From Pandoraea sp. (GTDB lineage: Bacteria > Pseudomonadota > Gammaproteobacteria > Burkholderiales > Burkholderiaceae): DNA of 64,000 bases. A model generated the notes under the pieces. That model saw only the letters and a list, made by a program, of their open reading frames with translations. It was not told the origin of the DNA and did no database searches. Below are positions 35,734-45,287 of this stretch, piece by piece; the stretch's first letter is position 1, and the number at the start of each line of letters is the position of its first letter. The position numbers and the translations under genes were made by a program. Location: positions 21,364-85,363 of the forward strand of contig JARLJF010000097.1 in NCBI GenBank assembly GCA_031291335.1. The letters run 5' to 3'.

Positions 35734-37062
35734 ATGAGCCGAACCCCCATCGTCACCGATCTGCGCGTTGTTCCCGTCGCCGGCCGCGACAGCATGCTGC
35801 TGAACCTGAGCGGCGCGCACGGCCCCTTCTTCACCCGCAACCTCATCATTCTTCAGGACAGCGCAGGTCACACGGGGGTCGGCGAGGTGCCCGGTGGTGA
35901 AGCGATCCGCAAGACACTCGAAGACGCGCGCCCCTATGTGGTCGGACAGTCGGTCGCCAACATTCAGGCGATTCTTGGCCAGACACGACGCGTCTTCGCC
36001 GATCGCGATTCGGGCGGACGAGGCTTGCAAACGTTCGACCTGCGCACGACGATTCATGCAGTGACCGCACTTGAAGCTGCGTTGCTCGACCTGCTCGGCC
36101 AGCACCTTGAAGTGCCGGTGGCCGCATTGTTGGGCGAAGGGCAGCAACGCAGTGAAGTCGCCATGCTCGGCTACCTGTTCTTCATCGGCGATCGCCACTC
36201 CACCGACCTCCCCTACGAAGACAATCGCGCCGCACGCGACGATTGGGAGCGCGTACGCACAGAAGTCGCCATGACGCCCGATGCTGTCGTGCGCCTCGCC
36301 GAGGCTGCCCATGCTCGCTACGGATTCCAGGACTTCAAACTCAAGGGCGGCGTGCTGGAAGGCGACGCCGAGATGGAAGCCGTCACTGCGCTCGCCAAGC
36401 GCTTCCCGCAGGCACGCGTCACGCTCGATCCCAATGGTGCCTGGTCACTCGCCGAAGCCATACGCCTGTGCCGTGACAAGCACGACGTGCTCGCCTACGC
36501 CGAAGATCCGTGCGGCGCCGAGAACGGCTACTCGGGCCGCGAAGTGATGGCCGAATTCCGTCGCGCGACCGGCTTGCCGACGGCAACCAACATGATTGCG
36601 ACGGACTGGCGCCAGATGGGCCACGCGATTCAGTTGCAGTCGGTCGACATTCCGCTGGCTGACCCGCACTTCTGGACGATGCAGGGCTCCGTACGCGTGG
36701 CGCAGATGTGCCATGACTGGGGCCTGACGTGGGGCTCGCACTCGAACAATCACTTCGATGTCTCCCTCGCGATGTTCACGCACGTGGCCGCTGCCGCACC
36801 CGGCAAGATCACCGCGATCGACACGCACTGGATCTGGCAGGACGGTCAGTACCTCACAAAGCACCCGCTGCAAATCGTCGGCGGTAACGTTCAGGTGCCG
36901 GCGGTACCCGGCCTCGGCGTCACGCTCGACATGGACGCCGTGGAAGCCGCCCACGCTTTGTACCTCGAACACGGCCTCGGTGCACGCGACGACAGCGTCG
37001 CCATGCAGTACCTCATTGCGGACTGGAAATTCGACCCGAAACGGCCCTGTCTGGTGCGCTGA
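35734..37062 (+). CDS. gudD: Glucarate dehydratase
   Basis: Enolase-superfamily enzyme that dehydrates D-glucarate (and L-idarate) to 5-keto-4-deoxyglucarate. The 442 residues match the family (about 446 in E. coli). Motifs: [33 protein letters not shown] with the KxK catalytic lysine pair region, LDPNGAW and EDPCG for Mg2+ ligands, [10 protein letters not shown], and [20 protein letters not shown] with the catalytic His. The ATG giving [10 protein letters not shown] was preferred to a TTG eight codons upstream. It stands alone, without the aldolase or transporter genes often found with it. Confidence 0.93.
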   Translation: MSRTPIVTDLRVVPVAGRDSMLLNLSGAHGPFFTRNLIILQDSAGHTGVGEVPGGEAIRKTLEDARPYVVGQSVANIQAILGQTRRVFADRDSGGRGLQTFDLRTTIHAVTALEAALLDLLGQHLEVPVAALLGEGQQRSEVAMLGYLFFIGDRHSTDLPYEDNRAARDDWERVRTEVAMTPDAVVRLAEAAHARYGFQDFKLKGGVLEGDAEMEAVTALAKRFPQARVTLDPNGAWSLAEAIRLCRDKHDVLAYAEDPCGAENGYSGREVMAEFRRATGLPTATNMIATDWRQMGHAIQLQSVDIPLADPHFWTMQGSVRVAQMCHDWGLTWGSHSNNHFDVSLAMFTHVAAAAPGKITAIDTHWIWQDGQYLTKHPLQIVGGNVQVPAVPGLGVTLDMDAVEAAHALYLEHGLGARDDSVAMQYLIADWKFDPKRPCLVR

Positions 37063-37273
37063 TCGAGCGGAATCAGGGCGTCGCGGATCGAAAATTTGCC
37101 TCGCCCTGCCATCGATAGAACACAATGCGCCAGAATTGCAAATTTTTCCGAAACAGCGCGAAAAATCCGCACGCATCATTGAGACAACATCAATAGGGAA
37201 GAAAACGATATCGGAGCGCCCTGAAAGCCTCGTTGCAAGGCCCCGAAACCCGGACGACACAGGCATCCGGAAA

Positions 37274-37303
37274 TAAAAAAAGCCCAGGCATCAGCCTGGG
37301 CTT
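37274..37303 (-). terminator. Terminator after the tRNA operon
   Basis: A perfect 10-bp stem AAGCCCAGGC/GCCTGGGCTT around ATCA, followed on the minus strand by TTTTTTTATTT. It lies 9 nt past the second tRNA-Asp and ends the tRNA transcript; it can also serve the convergent gudD gene less strongly. Confidence 0.88.
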
Positions 37304-37311
37304 TCTTCGTT

Positions 37312-37388
37312 TGGCGGAGCGGACGGGGCTCGAACCCGCGACCCCCGGCGTGACAGGCCGGTATTCTAACCAACTGAACTACCGCTCC
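37312..37388 (-). tRNA. tRNA-Asp (anticodon GTC), copy 2
   Basis: A 77-nt cloverleaf with encoded CCA. The acceptor is GGAGCGG/CCGCTCC with discriminator G, the anticodon loop is CTGTCAC (GTC), and the T-arm contains GGTTCGAGCCC. It is identical to the copy 100 nt upstream on the same strand. Confidence 0.98.
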
Positions 37389-37487
37389 AAACTTGCTGCA
37401 GCATCGTGATGTCAATCACTTTGCTTTCCTGCTAGTTGTCCGGCATTGCCGCGTTTTCACGCGCAGATCACCGAACTTCGTAGGTTT

Positions 37488-37564
37488 TGGCGGAGCGGAC
37501 GGGGCTCGAACCCGCGACCCCCGGCGTGACAGGCCGGTATTCTAACCAACTGAACTACCGCTCC
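37488..37564 (-). tRNA. tRNA-Asp (anticodon GTC), copy 1
   Basis: Identical in all 77 positions to the following tRNA-Asp, with CCA encoded and anticodon GTC. The identity extends a few bases into both flanks, which points to a recent tandem duplication or gene conversion. Confidence 0.98.
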
Positions 37565-37661
37565 AAAACCGACAAAAAAACCCGCCTAACTTTCAGCGGG
37601 CTTTAAGCCACTCACTGCTGGCATTTTCAAATTGATACCGACTCGCTACCGGCACCAATTC

Positions 37662-37737
37662 TGGCGTCCCCTAGGGGATTCGAACCCCTGTACTCACCGT
37701 GAAAGGGTGATGTCCTAGGCCTCTAGACGAAGGGGAC
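37662..37737 (-). tRNA. tRNA-Glu (anticodon TTC)
   Basis: A 76-nt cloverleaf with CCA encoded. The acceptor is GTCCCCT/AGGGGAC with discriminator G, the anticodon loop is CTTTCAC (TTC), and the T-arm contains GGTTCGAATCC. Confidence 0.98.
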
Positions 37738-37901
37738 AAAATCGTCAAAACTTTGTCTGTTTCGCTTTACTGCATTTCGCGAAGAACGCCATTCTAAACA
37801 ACATTTCTTCGCTTGTGAAGCTTTATTTTCAAGTTTTTTGCATCGTTTTTGCAAGAATCTTGCTCGTCCGACGCAGCCTGAAAATCAAGCTTCTGAATCC
37901 G

Positions 37902-37977
<76 letters not shown>

Positions 37978-37993
37978 CGAACAGAGAAATGAG

Positions 37994-38022
37994 ATTCTAA
38001 AGACAAACCCATTTCCTGTAAA
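37994..38022 (-). promoter_or_regulatory. Sigma-70 promoter of the Ala-Glu-Asp-Asp tRNA operon
   Basis: TTTACA and TAGAAT separated by exactly 17 nt on the minus strand, with tRNA-Ala starting about 17 nt after the -10. No further promoter of this quality was seen between the four tRNAs, so one transcript is likely. Confidence 0.8.
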
Positions 38023-38073
38023 TACCCTTCTCGCATTTTTTCCGCATTATTTTGCCGATCCGTGCGATAGATG

Positions 38074-38106
38074 AAAAAACGGCGACTCCTGAGAGTCGCC
38101 GTTTTT
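38074..38106 (-). terminator. Terminator after pnp
   Basis: A perfect 10-bp stem ACGGCGACTC/GAGTCGCCGT around CTGA with T-runs on both sides. It lies 55 nt after the pnp stop. Confidence 0.88.
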
Positions 38107-38161
38107 CCTTTCCATCACGGCGCGCACGAGGCACGCCGTCAGGCTCGTGCCAACGTCGGAG

Positions 38162-40318
38162 TTATTGGGCGTCGCCCTCGCGCTTCACGATCGCCGGGCT
38201 ACCCTGCTTTTCGTCTTCCGTCAGGGCCTTGTGCGACAGGCGCAGACGGCCCTTGTCGTCCTGCTGGATCACCTTCACACGCACCGGCTGACCTTCCTTC
38301 AGGTAGTCGTTGATGTTATTGATGCGCTCGTTCAGGATTTCCGAGATGTGCAGCAGGCCGTCCTTGCCCGGGAGCACCGAGACAATTGCGCCGAACTCGA
38401 GAAGCTTCAGCACGGTGCCGTCGTACACCTGGCCCACTTCGACTTCCACGGTGATCAGCTCGATGCGACGCTTCGCTTCGGCGATACCTTCAGCGCTCGG
38501 GCTGGCGATCGTCACGACGCCGTCGTCCGAGATGTCGATGCTCGTACCGGTTTCTTCCGTCAGTGCGCGGATCACCGAACCACCCTTGCCGATCACGTCG
38601 CGGATCTTTTCCGGATTGATCTTGATGGTGACCATGCGCGGTGCGAATTCCGACAGCTCCGTACGCACGCCCGACTGGGCTTCCGTCATCTTGGCGAGGA
38701 TATGCAGACGGCCTTCCTTGGCTTGCGCCAGCGCGACCTGCATGATTTCCTTCGTGATGCCCTGGATCTTGATGTCCATCTGCAGTGCGGTCACGCCATT
38801 CGACGTACCTGCCACCTTGAAGTCCATGTCGCCCAGGTGATCTTCGTCGCCGAGAATGTCGGTCAGCACGGCAAACTTGTTGCCGTCGAGGATCAGGCCC
38901 ATGGCGATACCGGCGACCGGCGAGGTCATCGGAACACCGGCGTCCATCATGGCGAGGCTACCGCCGCACACCGATGCCATCGACGACGAACCGTTCGACT
39001 CGGTGATTTCCGACACCACACGCACGGTGTAGCCGAAATCGTCCGCGCCCGGCAGGCATGCCACGAGTGCGCGCTTGGCCAGACGACCGTGACCGATTTC
39101 GCGACGCTTGGGCGAACCCACGCGACCCGTTTCACCCGTCGAGAACGGGGGGAAGTTGTAGTGCAGCATGAAGCGATCGCGGTACTCGCCTTGCAGCGCG
39201 TCGATGATCTGCTCGTCGCTCTTGGTGCCCAGCGTGGCCACCACGAGGGCTTGCGTTTCGCCGCGCGTGAACAGTGCCGAACCGTGGGCACGCGGCAGAA
39301 CGCCGGTGCGGATCGAGATCGGACGCACGGTGCGCGTGTCACGGCCGTCGATACGCGGCTCGCCCGCCAGAATCTGGCTACGCACGATCTTGGCTTCCAG
39401 ATCGAACAGGATGTTGCCGACTTCGATGTCGTCCGGAGCGGCTTCGCCCTTGGCGCTTGCGGCTTCACCCAGCTTGGCGATGACGTCGCTGCTCACGGCA
39501 CGCAGTTGTTGCGTACGTGCTTGCTTTTCACGCGTCTGATAAGCGGCGCGCAGTTGGCCTTCGGCCAGTTCGTTCACGTGCGCGATCAGCGCGTCGTTCT
39601 TGGCAGCCGGGGCCCATTCCCACTCGGCCTTGCCGCCGTCACGCACGAGTTCGTGAATGGCGTTGATCGCCGTTTGCATTTGCTCGTGACCGAACACCAC
39701 GGCGCCCAGCATCACGTCTTCCGGCAGTTCCTGTGCTTCCGACTCGACCATCAGCACGGCTTGTTCCGTACCGGCGACGACCAGGTCGAGCTTCGACTTG
39801 GCGATCTGTTCGCGCGACGGGTTGAGCACGTACTGGCTGTCGACGTAGGCAACGCGCGCAGCGCCGACCGGGCCGTTGAACGGCAGCCCCGAGATGGCCA
39901 GTGCAGCCGAAGCGCCGATCAGGGCCGGAATGTCAGCCGGCACTTCCGGGTTCAGCGAAACGACCTGCACCACGACCTGGACTTCGTTGTAGAAGCCTTC
40001 CGGGAACAGCGGGCGGATCGGACGGTCGATCAGGCGCGACGTCAGCGTTTCGCTTTCCGACGGACGGCCTTCACGCTTGAAGAAGCCACCCGGAATCTTG
40101 CCGGCGGCGTAAGTCTTTTCCAGATAGTCGACGGTCAGCGGGAAGAAGTCCTGACCTGCCTTGGCCTTCTTGGCGCCCACCACCGTGGCGAGCACGACGG
40201 TATCGTCCATGTCGACGAGCACAGCACCGGATGCCTGACGGGCAATCTCACCGGTCTCCATGCGAACCGTGTTTTGTCCCCATTGGAAAGACTTCACGAC
40301 TTTATTGAACATTTGCAC
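38162..40318 (-). CDS. pnp: Polyribonucleotide nucleotidyltransferase
   Basis: Phosphorolytic 3'-5' exoribonuclease, trimeric, the core of the RNA degradosome. The 718 residues hold two RNase PH domains (from [20 protein letters not shown]; the second has [14 protein letters not shown] and [15 protein letters not shown] with the catalytic Asp downstream in [17 protein letters not shown]). A KH domain ([20 protein letters not shown]) and an S1 domain ([20 protein letters not shown]) follow. The length is normal. It lies after rpsO on the same strand, the usual rpsO-pnp order. A long imperfect hairpin is found in the leader, where pnp of E. coli is cut by RNase III for autoregulation. Confidence 0.98.
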   Translation of the reverse strand: MQMFNKVVKSFQWGQNTVRMETGEIARQASGAVLVDMDDTVVLATVVGAKKAKAGQDFFPLTVDYLEKTYAAGKIPGGFFKREGRPSESETLTSRLIDRPIRPLFPEGFYNEVQVVVQVVSLNPEVPADIPALIGASAALAISGLPFNGPVGAARVAYVDSQYVLNPSREQIAKSKLDLVVAGTEQAVLMVESEAQELPEDVMLGAVVFGHEQMQTAINAIHELVRDGGKAEWEWAPAAKNDALIAHVNELAEGQLRAAYQTREKQARTQQLRAVSSDVIAKLGEAASAKGEAAPDDIEVGNILFDLEAKIVRSQILAGEPRIDGRDTRTVRPISIRTGVLPRAHGSALFTRGETQALVVATLGTKSDEQIIDALQGEYRDRFMLHYNFPPFSTGETGRVGSPKRREIGHGRLAKRALVACLPGADDFGYTVRVVSEITESNGSSSMASVCGGSLAMMDAGVPMTSPVAGIAMGLILDGNKFAVLTDILGDEDHLGDMDFKVAGTSNGVTALQMDIKIQGITKEIMQVALAQAKEGRLHILAKMTEAQSGVRTELSEFAPRMVTIKINPEKIRDVIGKGGSVIRALTEETGTSIDISDDGVVTIASPSAEGIAEAKRRIELITVEVEVGQVYDGTVLKLLEFGAIVSVLPGKDGLLHISEILNERINNINDYLKEGQPVRVKVIQQDDKGRLRLSHKALTEDEKQGSPAIVKREGDAQ

Positions 40319-40403
40319 TCCTATATCGAATCGCGCGAATGCAGCAGCGGCGCGATATCGCTGCCGGGGTGATCCCGACGCCTTACAGGGGGGAGTGTTA
40401 TGC

Positions 40404-40457
40404 CATTCCAGCGTTGCTCGGCGCGTTGCCGTGCGTGTCAGAGGCGACCCTGGAATG
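40404..40457 (-). ncRNA. Long hairpin in pnp leader
   Basis: Arms CATTCCAG and CTGGAATG (8 bp perfect) enclose about 38 nt whose inner part pairs further but imperfectly. It lies 86 nt before the pnp start, between rpsO and pnp. The position is like that of the E. coli RNase III-processed pnp leader; the role here is inferred. Confidence 0.5.
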
Positions 40458-40562
40458 ACACAAGCCCTGCTTGTCGACGAGGCCCCGTAAATCGGGAACC
40501 CGGCACAACGGCCAGGTTGACACCCTGAAAGACGTCCTTATGACATCCATCAGGCAGCGCCC

Positions 40563-40601
40563 AAAAACAAAATGCCTGCATCAGCACGCTGATACAGGCA
40601 T
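40563..40601 (-). terminator. Terminator after rpsO
   Basis: A 13-bp stem with one mismatch (ATGCCTGCATCAG/CTGATACAGGCAT) around CACG, followed on the minus strand by TTTTGTTTTT. It would end or reduce transcription from rpsO into pnp. Confidence 0.8.
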
Positions 40602-40621
40602 CTCGTCGTAATCGTAATCGC

Positions 40622-40891
40622 TTACTTACGCAGACCCAGCTTCTCGATCAGGGCGCGGTAGCGGTCCGCATCCTTGCCCTTGAGGTAATCGAGCAGCTTG
40701 CGGCGACGGCTCACCATGCGCAGCAGACCGCGGCGGCTGTGGTGATCCTTCATGTGTGCCTTGAAGTGCGGCGTCAGTTCGTTGATGCGCGTGGTCAGCA
40801 GCGCAACTTGCACTTCGGGCGATCCGGTATCGTTGGCGGCGCGGGCGAATTGCGCCACGACGTCCGACTTCTTGGTGTTTTCGACAGTCAT
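40622..40891 (-). CDS. rpsO: 30S ribosomal protein S15
   Basis: Primary rRNA-binding protein of the small subunit platform, binding 16S rRNA helix 22. The 89 residues start [15 protein letters not shown] and contain the signature [30 protein letters not shown]; length matches. AAAGGAAATCAA precedes the ATG; the frame extends 8 codons further up but without conservation. It is the first gene of rpsO-pnp. S15 represses its own translation in many bacteria; no pseudoknot was traced here. Confidence 0.98.
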   Translation of the reverse strand: MTVENTKKSDVVAQFARAANDTGSPEVQVALLTTRINELTPHFKAHMKDHHSRRGLLRMVSRRRKLLDYLKGKDADRYRALIEKLGLRK

Positions 40892-41168
40892 TTGATTTCC
40901 TTTGGATACATACACGCGGTCACGGAAGAATGGCCGTGCCGTGAACTTTCAAATACATGCGCGGCGTTGCCGCACATAAACAAAACTGCAAGTGCGCGAT
41001 TATACGGGACTTGCCATCCCGACGCCACATCTTTCCACGTCCCGCCGCCTCGGGCGGCCCTGAACGACGGATTCAGACGTCGAAAATCGAGATATTTTCA
41101 GAATAATCATGGAAATATCAACCAATTATCCGAAAAATCACGACAAATCGACGCCCAGCCCTGCCGCG

Positions 41169-42443
41169 TCAGCGCTGGCGGGCCATCCGGCAAGTGCTGG
41201 GCAGCGCCACCTTGCTCGCGGGCAACTCCATCACTGTCTTGAACCCGAAGCCGGAACCTTCATTGTCGAACTTCACGCCCGGCTCTCCCGCGCGACGCAT
41301 GACCGAGACGTACAGCGGTTCGATCATCTGATGGTCGTTCGCACGCATCCAGGCATCCGCAGGGGCCTCGCGAATGCGGCGATTCTCAAGTGCGCGCGCC
41401 ACCGTCGTCACATCGGTCGTCCCCGCCTGCTCCAGTGCCGCGGCGATCATGTCGATCATCACGCTCATGCGCAGCAGCGGATAGTCGTCGCGTGCCTCCG
41501 GATAGCGTGCACGAAACGCCTTGTAGAACGCGTCCGACGCCTCGCCACCCACGTTCGGATGCCATTCGGCTACCGCGTACACGCGCCCGACGCCCGCGTC
41601 ACCCAAGGCCGCCGGCGCGCCAAGCGCATTACCGTAGAACGTATAGAACTTGAGTTCCATGCCCTGTTCGCGTGCTGCCTTTACCAACAGCGTCAGGTCG
41701 TTGCCCCAGCTCCCCGTGACCACCGTATCGGCGCCTGCTGCGCGAATACGGGCGAGATAAGGGGTGAAATCCTTTACGCGGCCGACCGGACTGAACTGCT
41801 CGCCCACGATCTGCACGTCGGGACGCTTTGCCCCGATCATCTGACGGGCAAGCCCCGCGACCTGGCGGCCGAAGCTGTAATCCTGGTTGAGCAGGTAGAC
41901 CTTCTGGATGCTCGGATCTTCCTTGATAGCTTCGGTCAGCGCCTGCATGCGCATGGCGGCATTGGCGTCGAACGCGAAATGCCAGAAGCTGCACTGCTCG
42001 TTGGTGAGTGCGGTGTCGACGGCGGAGTAATTGAAGAACAGCATGCGCTGCCCCGGCTCACGCGCGTTTCGCTTGTTGACGGCATCGATCAGCGCCGACG
42101 CCACCGCTGAGCTATTGCCCTGCAAGACGAACGGAATGCCGAGATCACCGGCGGCCTTGAGCTGCACCAGACTATCTTCGACGGCGCCCTTGCTGTCGAA
42201 TACCGTCAATTCGAGCGGATGGGCGCCGTCGCGCAATTTCACCCCGCCGCGTGCGTTCACGCGATCGATCGCGAAGCGCAGATTGCGCTCGACCATGGCG
42301 CCGGCATTACCGAACGGCCCGCTCATCCCTTCGATGAGCGCGAGGCGGATCGGCGGCGCCGCTTGCGCAAGACCGGCTGCTGCCATCAGGCCGACAGCGC
42401 ACAAAACCGCGCACGAGCGCGCCAGCAAGACTTGAACTTTCAT
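41169..42443 (-). CDS. Branched-chain amino-acid-type ABC transporter substrate-binding protein
   Basis: Periplasmic type I binding protein of the Liv (HAAT) family, 424 residues. A signal peptide (VLLARSCAVLCAVGLMAAAGLAQA) precedes PIRLALIEGMSGPFGNAGAMVERNLRFAI, the typical start. Further typical pieces are PFVLQGNSSAVASAL, KVYLLNQDYSFGRQVAGLA and VTGSWGNDLTLLVKAA. Actual ligands of the family include amino acids, urea and aromatic acids. No permease or ATPase gene is adjacent. The ATG giving MKVQVLLARS was chosen because the signal peptide begins there. Confidence 0.88.
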   Translation of the reverse strand: MKVQVLLARSCAVLCAVGLMAAAGLAQAAPPIRLALIEGMSGPFGNAGAMVERNLRFAIDRVNARGGVKLRDGAHPLELTVFDSKGAVEDSLVQLKAAGDLGIPFVLQGNSSAVASALIDAVNKRNAREPGQRMLFFNYSAVDTALTNEQCSFWHFAFDANAAMRMQALTEAIKEDPSIQKVYLLNQDYSFGRQVAGLARQMIGAKRPDVQIVGEQFSPVGRVKDFTPYLARIRAAGADTVVTGSWGNDLTLLVKAAREQGMELKFYTFYGNALGAPAALGDAGVGRVYAVAEWHPNVGGEASDAFYKAFRARYPEARDDYPLLRMSVMIDMIAAALEQAGTTDVTTVARALENRRIREAPADAWMRANDHQMIEPLYVSVMRRAGEPGVKFDNEGSGFGFKTVMELPASKVALPSTCRMARQR

Positions 42444-42585
42444 CGAGGCCCCATTGACTGTCTCGGCGCGAATCATAACGTCCCGGTCCGCACGCGGCAA
42501 GCCGAGATGCCCCACGATGAGGCGCACGGCGGTATGCTATCGGCATGCCGCCCTGCGGCCTTTTTCCACCAACGCGAGGCCATCC

Positions 42586-43176
42586 ATGAAGCATTTGCCC
42601 CGGGCACGCGCGGGCATCGCACCCCCGACAACCTCTGCCGCGCCCCCGGGCGCCGTGCGCCCCGTCGCGGCCCTGCGCTGGCTCGCGACCGGCGCCCTCG
42701 CCGCCCTCACCCTGTCGCTGAGCGCCTGCTACACACCCGCCTGGCAGCAACTGCCGCCAAGCACGTCCCAGGCCGATGCACAGGCCCAACTGGGCAAGCC
42801 AAAAGAAGTCTACCCGCTCGCCCAGGGCGTCACCCGCTGGCTGTATCCGACCAAGCCGTTCGGTGAAGAGACGATCGCCGTAGATTTCGACGCTCAGGGC
42901 CGTCTGCTGCGCACCACGCAAGTGCTCTCGACGCAGGAGTTCAACAAGGTCGAAATCGACAAATGGACGAAAACCGACGTGCTGCATCACTTCGGCGAGC
43001 CGGTCGAGACCTCGTACTTTCCGCTTATGAAGCGCGAAGTCTGGACCTATCGCTTCAAGCAGGACGACGTCTGGTTCTCGATGATGAACTTCTACTTCGA
43101 CGCTGACGGCATCGTCAAAACCACGCAAATCAGCCCCGACCCGCTGCACGAAAAGCGCGACAACAACATGTTCTGA
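42586..43176 (+). CDS. Outer membrane lipoprotein, SmpA/BamE-like
   Basis: Lipoprotein of 196 residues. The N-terminal 26 residues before the hydrophobic helix are unusually basic and proline-rich; then LATGALAALTLSLSAC is the lipobox (Cys near 41). The mature part contains two repeats of a small alpha-beta unit: ADAQAQLGKPKEVYPLAQGVTRWLYP and KTDVLHHFGEPVETSYFPLMKREVWTYRF. Both have the (F/L)GxPxxxxxxxG/RxxW(x)Y pattern seen in BamE/OmlA domains. BamE is a component of the outer-membrane protein assembly complex; this is not BamE itself by length. The ATG giving MKHLPRARAG was chosen. Confidence 0.72.
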   Translation: MKHLPRARAGIAPPTTSAAPPGAVRPVAALRWLATGALAALTLSLSACYTPAWQQLPPSTSQADAQAQLGKPKEVYPLAQGVTRWLYPTKPFGEETIAVDFDAQGRLLRTTQVLSTQEFNKVEIDKWTKTDVLHHFGEPVETSYFPLMKREVWTYRFKQDDVWFSMMNFYFDADGIVKTTQISPDPLHEKRDNNMF

Positions 43177-43201
43177 CGCCGCCTCAGGCGCCGCCAGGAA
43201 C

Positions 43202-43241
43202 AAAACGCCCGCATGCCGGACTTCCGGATGCGGGCGTTTTT
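43202..43241. terminator. Terminator between lipoprotein gene and leuA
   Basis: A 13-bp arm AAAACGCCCGCAT and its complement enclose a second small stem-loop (GCCGGACTTCCGG). T-runs on both sides make it bidirectional between the convergent genes. Confidence 0.88.
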
Positions 43242-43301
43242 GTTTTGCCAGGCACCGCGGCCATCAACGCGATAGCCGCCGTCACCGGCATCCGGCAACC
43301 A

Positions 43302-44846
43302 TTACGGCGTCAGTTGCGGGTTGAGCTTCTCGGCCTTCGAATACAGCTTGTTGAGCGCCGACAGATATGCCTTGGCGGATGCCGCCACGATATCCGGGTC
43401 CGTGCCCACGCCGTTCACGATGCGTCCGCCCTTCGACAGACGCACCGTCACCTCACCTTGCGATTGGGTGCCGGTCGTGATCGCATTGACGGAGTACAGC
43501 AGTTGCTCGGCACCGCTTTGCACTTGCGATTCGATGGCATTGAGCACGGCGTCGACCGGGCCGTTCCCTTCCGCTTCGCCCACGAGCTCCTTGCCCTGCG
43601 CGGTGAAGACCACGCGGGCGCTCGGACGCTCCCCCGTCTCGGAACGCTGCGCCATCGACACGAGATAGAAATGTTCCCCACCCTCGGCCTGTGCTTCGTT
43701 CGAGACGATGGCCAGAATGTCTTCGTCGAAGATTTCGGACTTCTGGTCGGCCAATTCCTTGAAGCGTGCGAACGCGGCGTTCACGTCCTGCTCCGACTCC
43801 ATCTCGATGCCCAGTTCTTGCAGGCGCTGCTTGAACGCATTGCGGCCCGAGAGCTTGCCGAGCACGATCTTGTTTGCGGTCCAGCCCACATCTTCCGCGC
43901 GCATGATCTCGTAGGTGTCGCGCGCCTTGAGCACGCCGTCCTGGTGGATGCCCGAGGCATGAGCGAACGCGTTCGCGCCCACCACGGCCTTGTTCGGCTG
44001 AACGTTGAAGCCGGTGATCTGCGAGACGAGCTTCGAGGCCGGCACGATCTGCGTCGTATCGATGCCGAGTTCCAGGCCGAAGTAATCCTTGCGGGTCTTG
44101 AGCGCCATCACGACTTCTTCAAGCGACGTATTGCCCGCGCGCTCGCCCAGACCGTTGATCGTGCACTCGATCTGACGCGCGCCACCCAACTGCACGCCCG
44201 CCAGCGAGTTCGCCACGGCCATGCCCAGGTCGTTATGGCAGTGGACCGACCAGACGGCCTTGTCCGAATTCGGCACGCGCTCGCGCAGCGTACGCACGAG
44301 TTGGCCGTAGAGTTCCGGCACGCCGTAGCCGACGGTATCGGCGACGTTGATGGTCGTGGCGCCTTCATTGATCACGGCTTCGAGCACGCGGCACAGAAAA
44401 TCGAGATCCGAGCGGCTACCGTCTTCCGGCGAGAATTCGATGTTGTCGGTGAACTGACGTGCATACCGCACCGCGAGCTTCGCCTGCTCGAACACCTGAT
44501 CCGGGCTCATGCGCAGCTTCTTTTCCATGTGAAGCGGCGAGGTGGCGATGAACGTGTGAATACGCGACGAGTTCGCCCCCTTGAGCGCCTCGGCGGCACG
44601 GGCGATATCACGATCGTTGGCACGCGCGAGCGAGCAGACCGTGCTGTCCTTGATGATGCCGGCGATGGCCTGAATGGCGTCGAAATCGCCGTTCGAGCTG
44701 GCGGCGAAGCCCGCTTCGATGACGTCCACGCGCAAACGCTCCAGTTGCCGGGCGATACGAATCTTCTCATCGCGCGTCATCGACGCGCCCGGCGACTGTT
44801 CACCGTCGCGCAAGGTCGTATCGAAAATGATCAGCTTATCGGCCAT
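43302..44846 (-). CDS. leuA: 2-isopropylmalate synthase
   Basis: First committed enzyme of leucine synthesis: condenses acetyl-CoA with 2-ketoisovalerate. The 514 residues begin [20 protein letters not shown]. The catalytic TIM barrel carries [12 protein letters not shown] (residues 9-20) and [17 protein letters not shown] for metal binding. After a linker the C-terminal LeuA dimer/allosteric domain ends [14 protein letters not shown] and should give leucine feedback. The ATG with CAGGAGAAAGTC was chosen over the 41-codon longer frame. It is the last gene in the ilvBNC-psd-pssA-BON/LysM-leuA order, but a good promoter lies about 290 nt upstream. Confidence 0.97.
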   Translation of the reverse strand: MADKLIIFDTTLRDGEQSPGASMTRDEKIRIARQLERLRVDVIEAGFAASSNGDFDAIQAIAGIIKDSTVCSLARANDRDIARAAEALKGANSSRIHTFIATSPLHMEKKLRMSPDQVFEQAKLAVRYARQFTDNIEFSPEDGSRSDLDFLCRVLEAVINEGATTINVADTVGYGVPELYGQLVRTLRERVPNSDKAVWSVHCHNDLGMAVANSLAGVQLGGARQIECTINGLGERAGNTSLEEVVMALKTRKDYFGLELGIDTTQIVPASKLVSQITGFNVQPNKAVVGANAFAHASGIHQDGVLKARDTYEIMRAEDVGWTANKIVLGKLSGRNAFKQRLQELGIEMESEQDVNAAFARFKELADQKSEIFDEDILAIVSNEAQAEGGEHFYLVSMAQRSETGERPSARVVFTAQGKELVGEAEGNGPVDAVLNAIESQVQSGAEQLLYSVNAITTGTQSQGEVTVRLSKGGRIVNGVGTDPDIVAASAKAYLSALNKLYSKAEKLNPQLTP

Positions 44847-45134
44847 GACTTTCTCCTGTGGGGATCTTGTAGGGTTCGGTTTGTTCTTGAGGGCTTGATG
44901 TCTTGATGTGGCGCGTCCGCGTGCCGAAGACCCCCTTTGCGCCATCGGCTGCGTCATGGCGCGAGCCACGCGGGCAAGAGATCGTCGTACGGGCGGGCAA
45001 CTACCGGGAGGGAATCAGCGCGCGACGCGTGCAGGCATGGCCGGCCCGCAGGCGGGAAAACTGCATAGCGGCATAGCGTTGGCGGTGCGAGAGGAAGGCC
45101 CTAAGCCGGGGTAACGCCTGAAATCATGAGCGCC
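44847..45134 (-). other. leuA 5' leader, no classical leader peptide seen
   Basis: About 280 nt from the predicted start point to leuA. A short frame ATG ATT TCA ... TAG (MISGVTPA, 8 codons) starts about 10 nt into it, but it has no run of Leu codons, and no terminator hairpin with T-tract was found before leuA. Leucine attenuation of the enteric type is therefore not evident. Confidence 0.45.
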
Positions 45135-45163
45135 AATATAGTCGCAATCGGGTGATTTCGCAA
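45135..45163 (-). promoter_or_regulatory. Sigma-70 promoter of leuA
   Basis: TTGCGA and TATATT separated by exactly 17 nt on the minus strand, downstream of the LysM gene terminator. It gives leuA independent transcription. Confidence 0.72.
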
Positions 45164-45242
45164 CGCGCGGAGCGGACTGCGAAATCCGCGTGCAGACGGG
45201 CACGCAAAGGCGCTGGAGACCTACCGGATACCCAAACGAAAC

Positions 45243-45263
45243 AGCCCGGCACGAGGCCGGGCT
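45243..45263 (-). terminator. Probable terminator after BON-LysM gene
   Basis: An 8-bp stem AGCCCGGC/GCCGGGCT with a 5-nt loop, 25 nt after the stop. The following sequence (TGTTTCGTTT) is only partly T-rich, so termination may be inefficient. Confidence 0.55.
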
Positions 45264-45287
45264 GACGATCTGGAGACAAGCCCTGAA

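Noticed and set aside
37312..37564. Direct repeat of about 80 bp, looked like a CRISPR or mobile-element repeat
   Set aside because: Both units fold as tRNA-Asp with encoded CCA; two copies only.
38147..40372. 741-codon open frame on the plus strand
   Set aside because: Antisense of pnp, and it runs through the pnp leader; no recognisable domain.
43245..44906. 553-codon open frame on the plus strand
   Set aside because: Antisense of leuA.
44847..45134. Leucine leader peptide before leuA
   Set aside because: The only short frame (MISGVTPA) has no Leu codons and no terminator/antiterminator pair follows.
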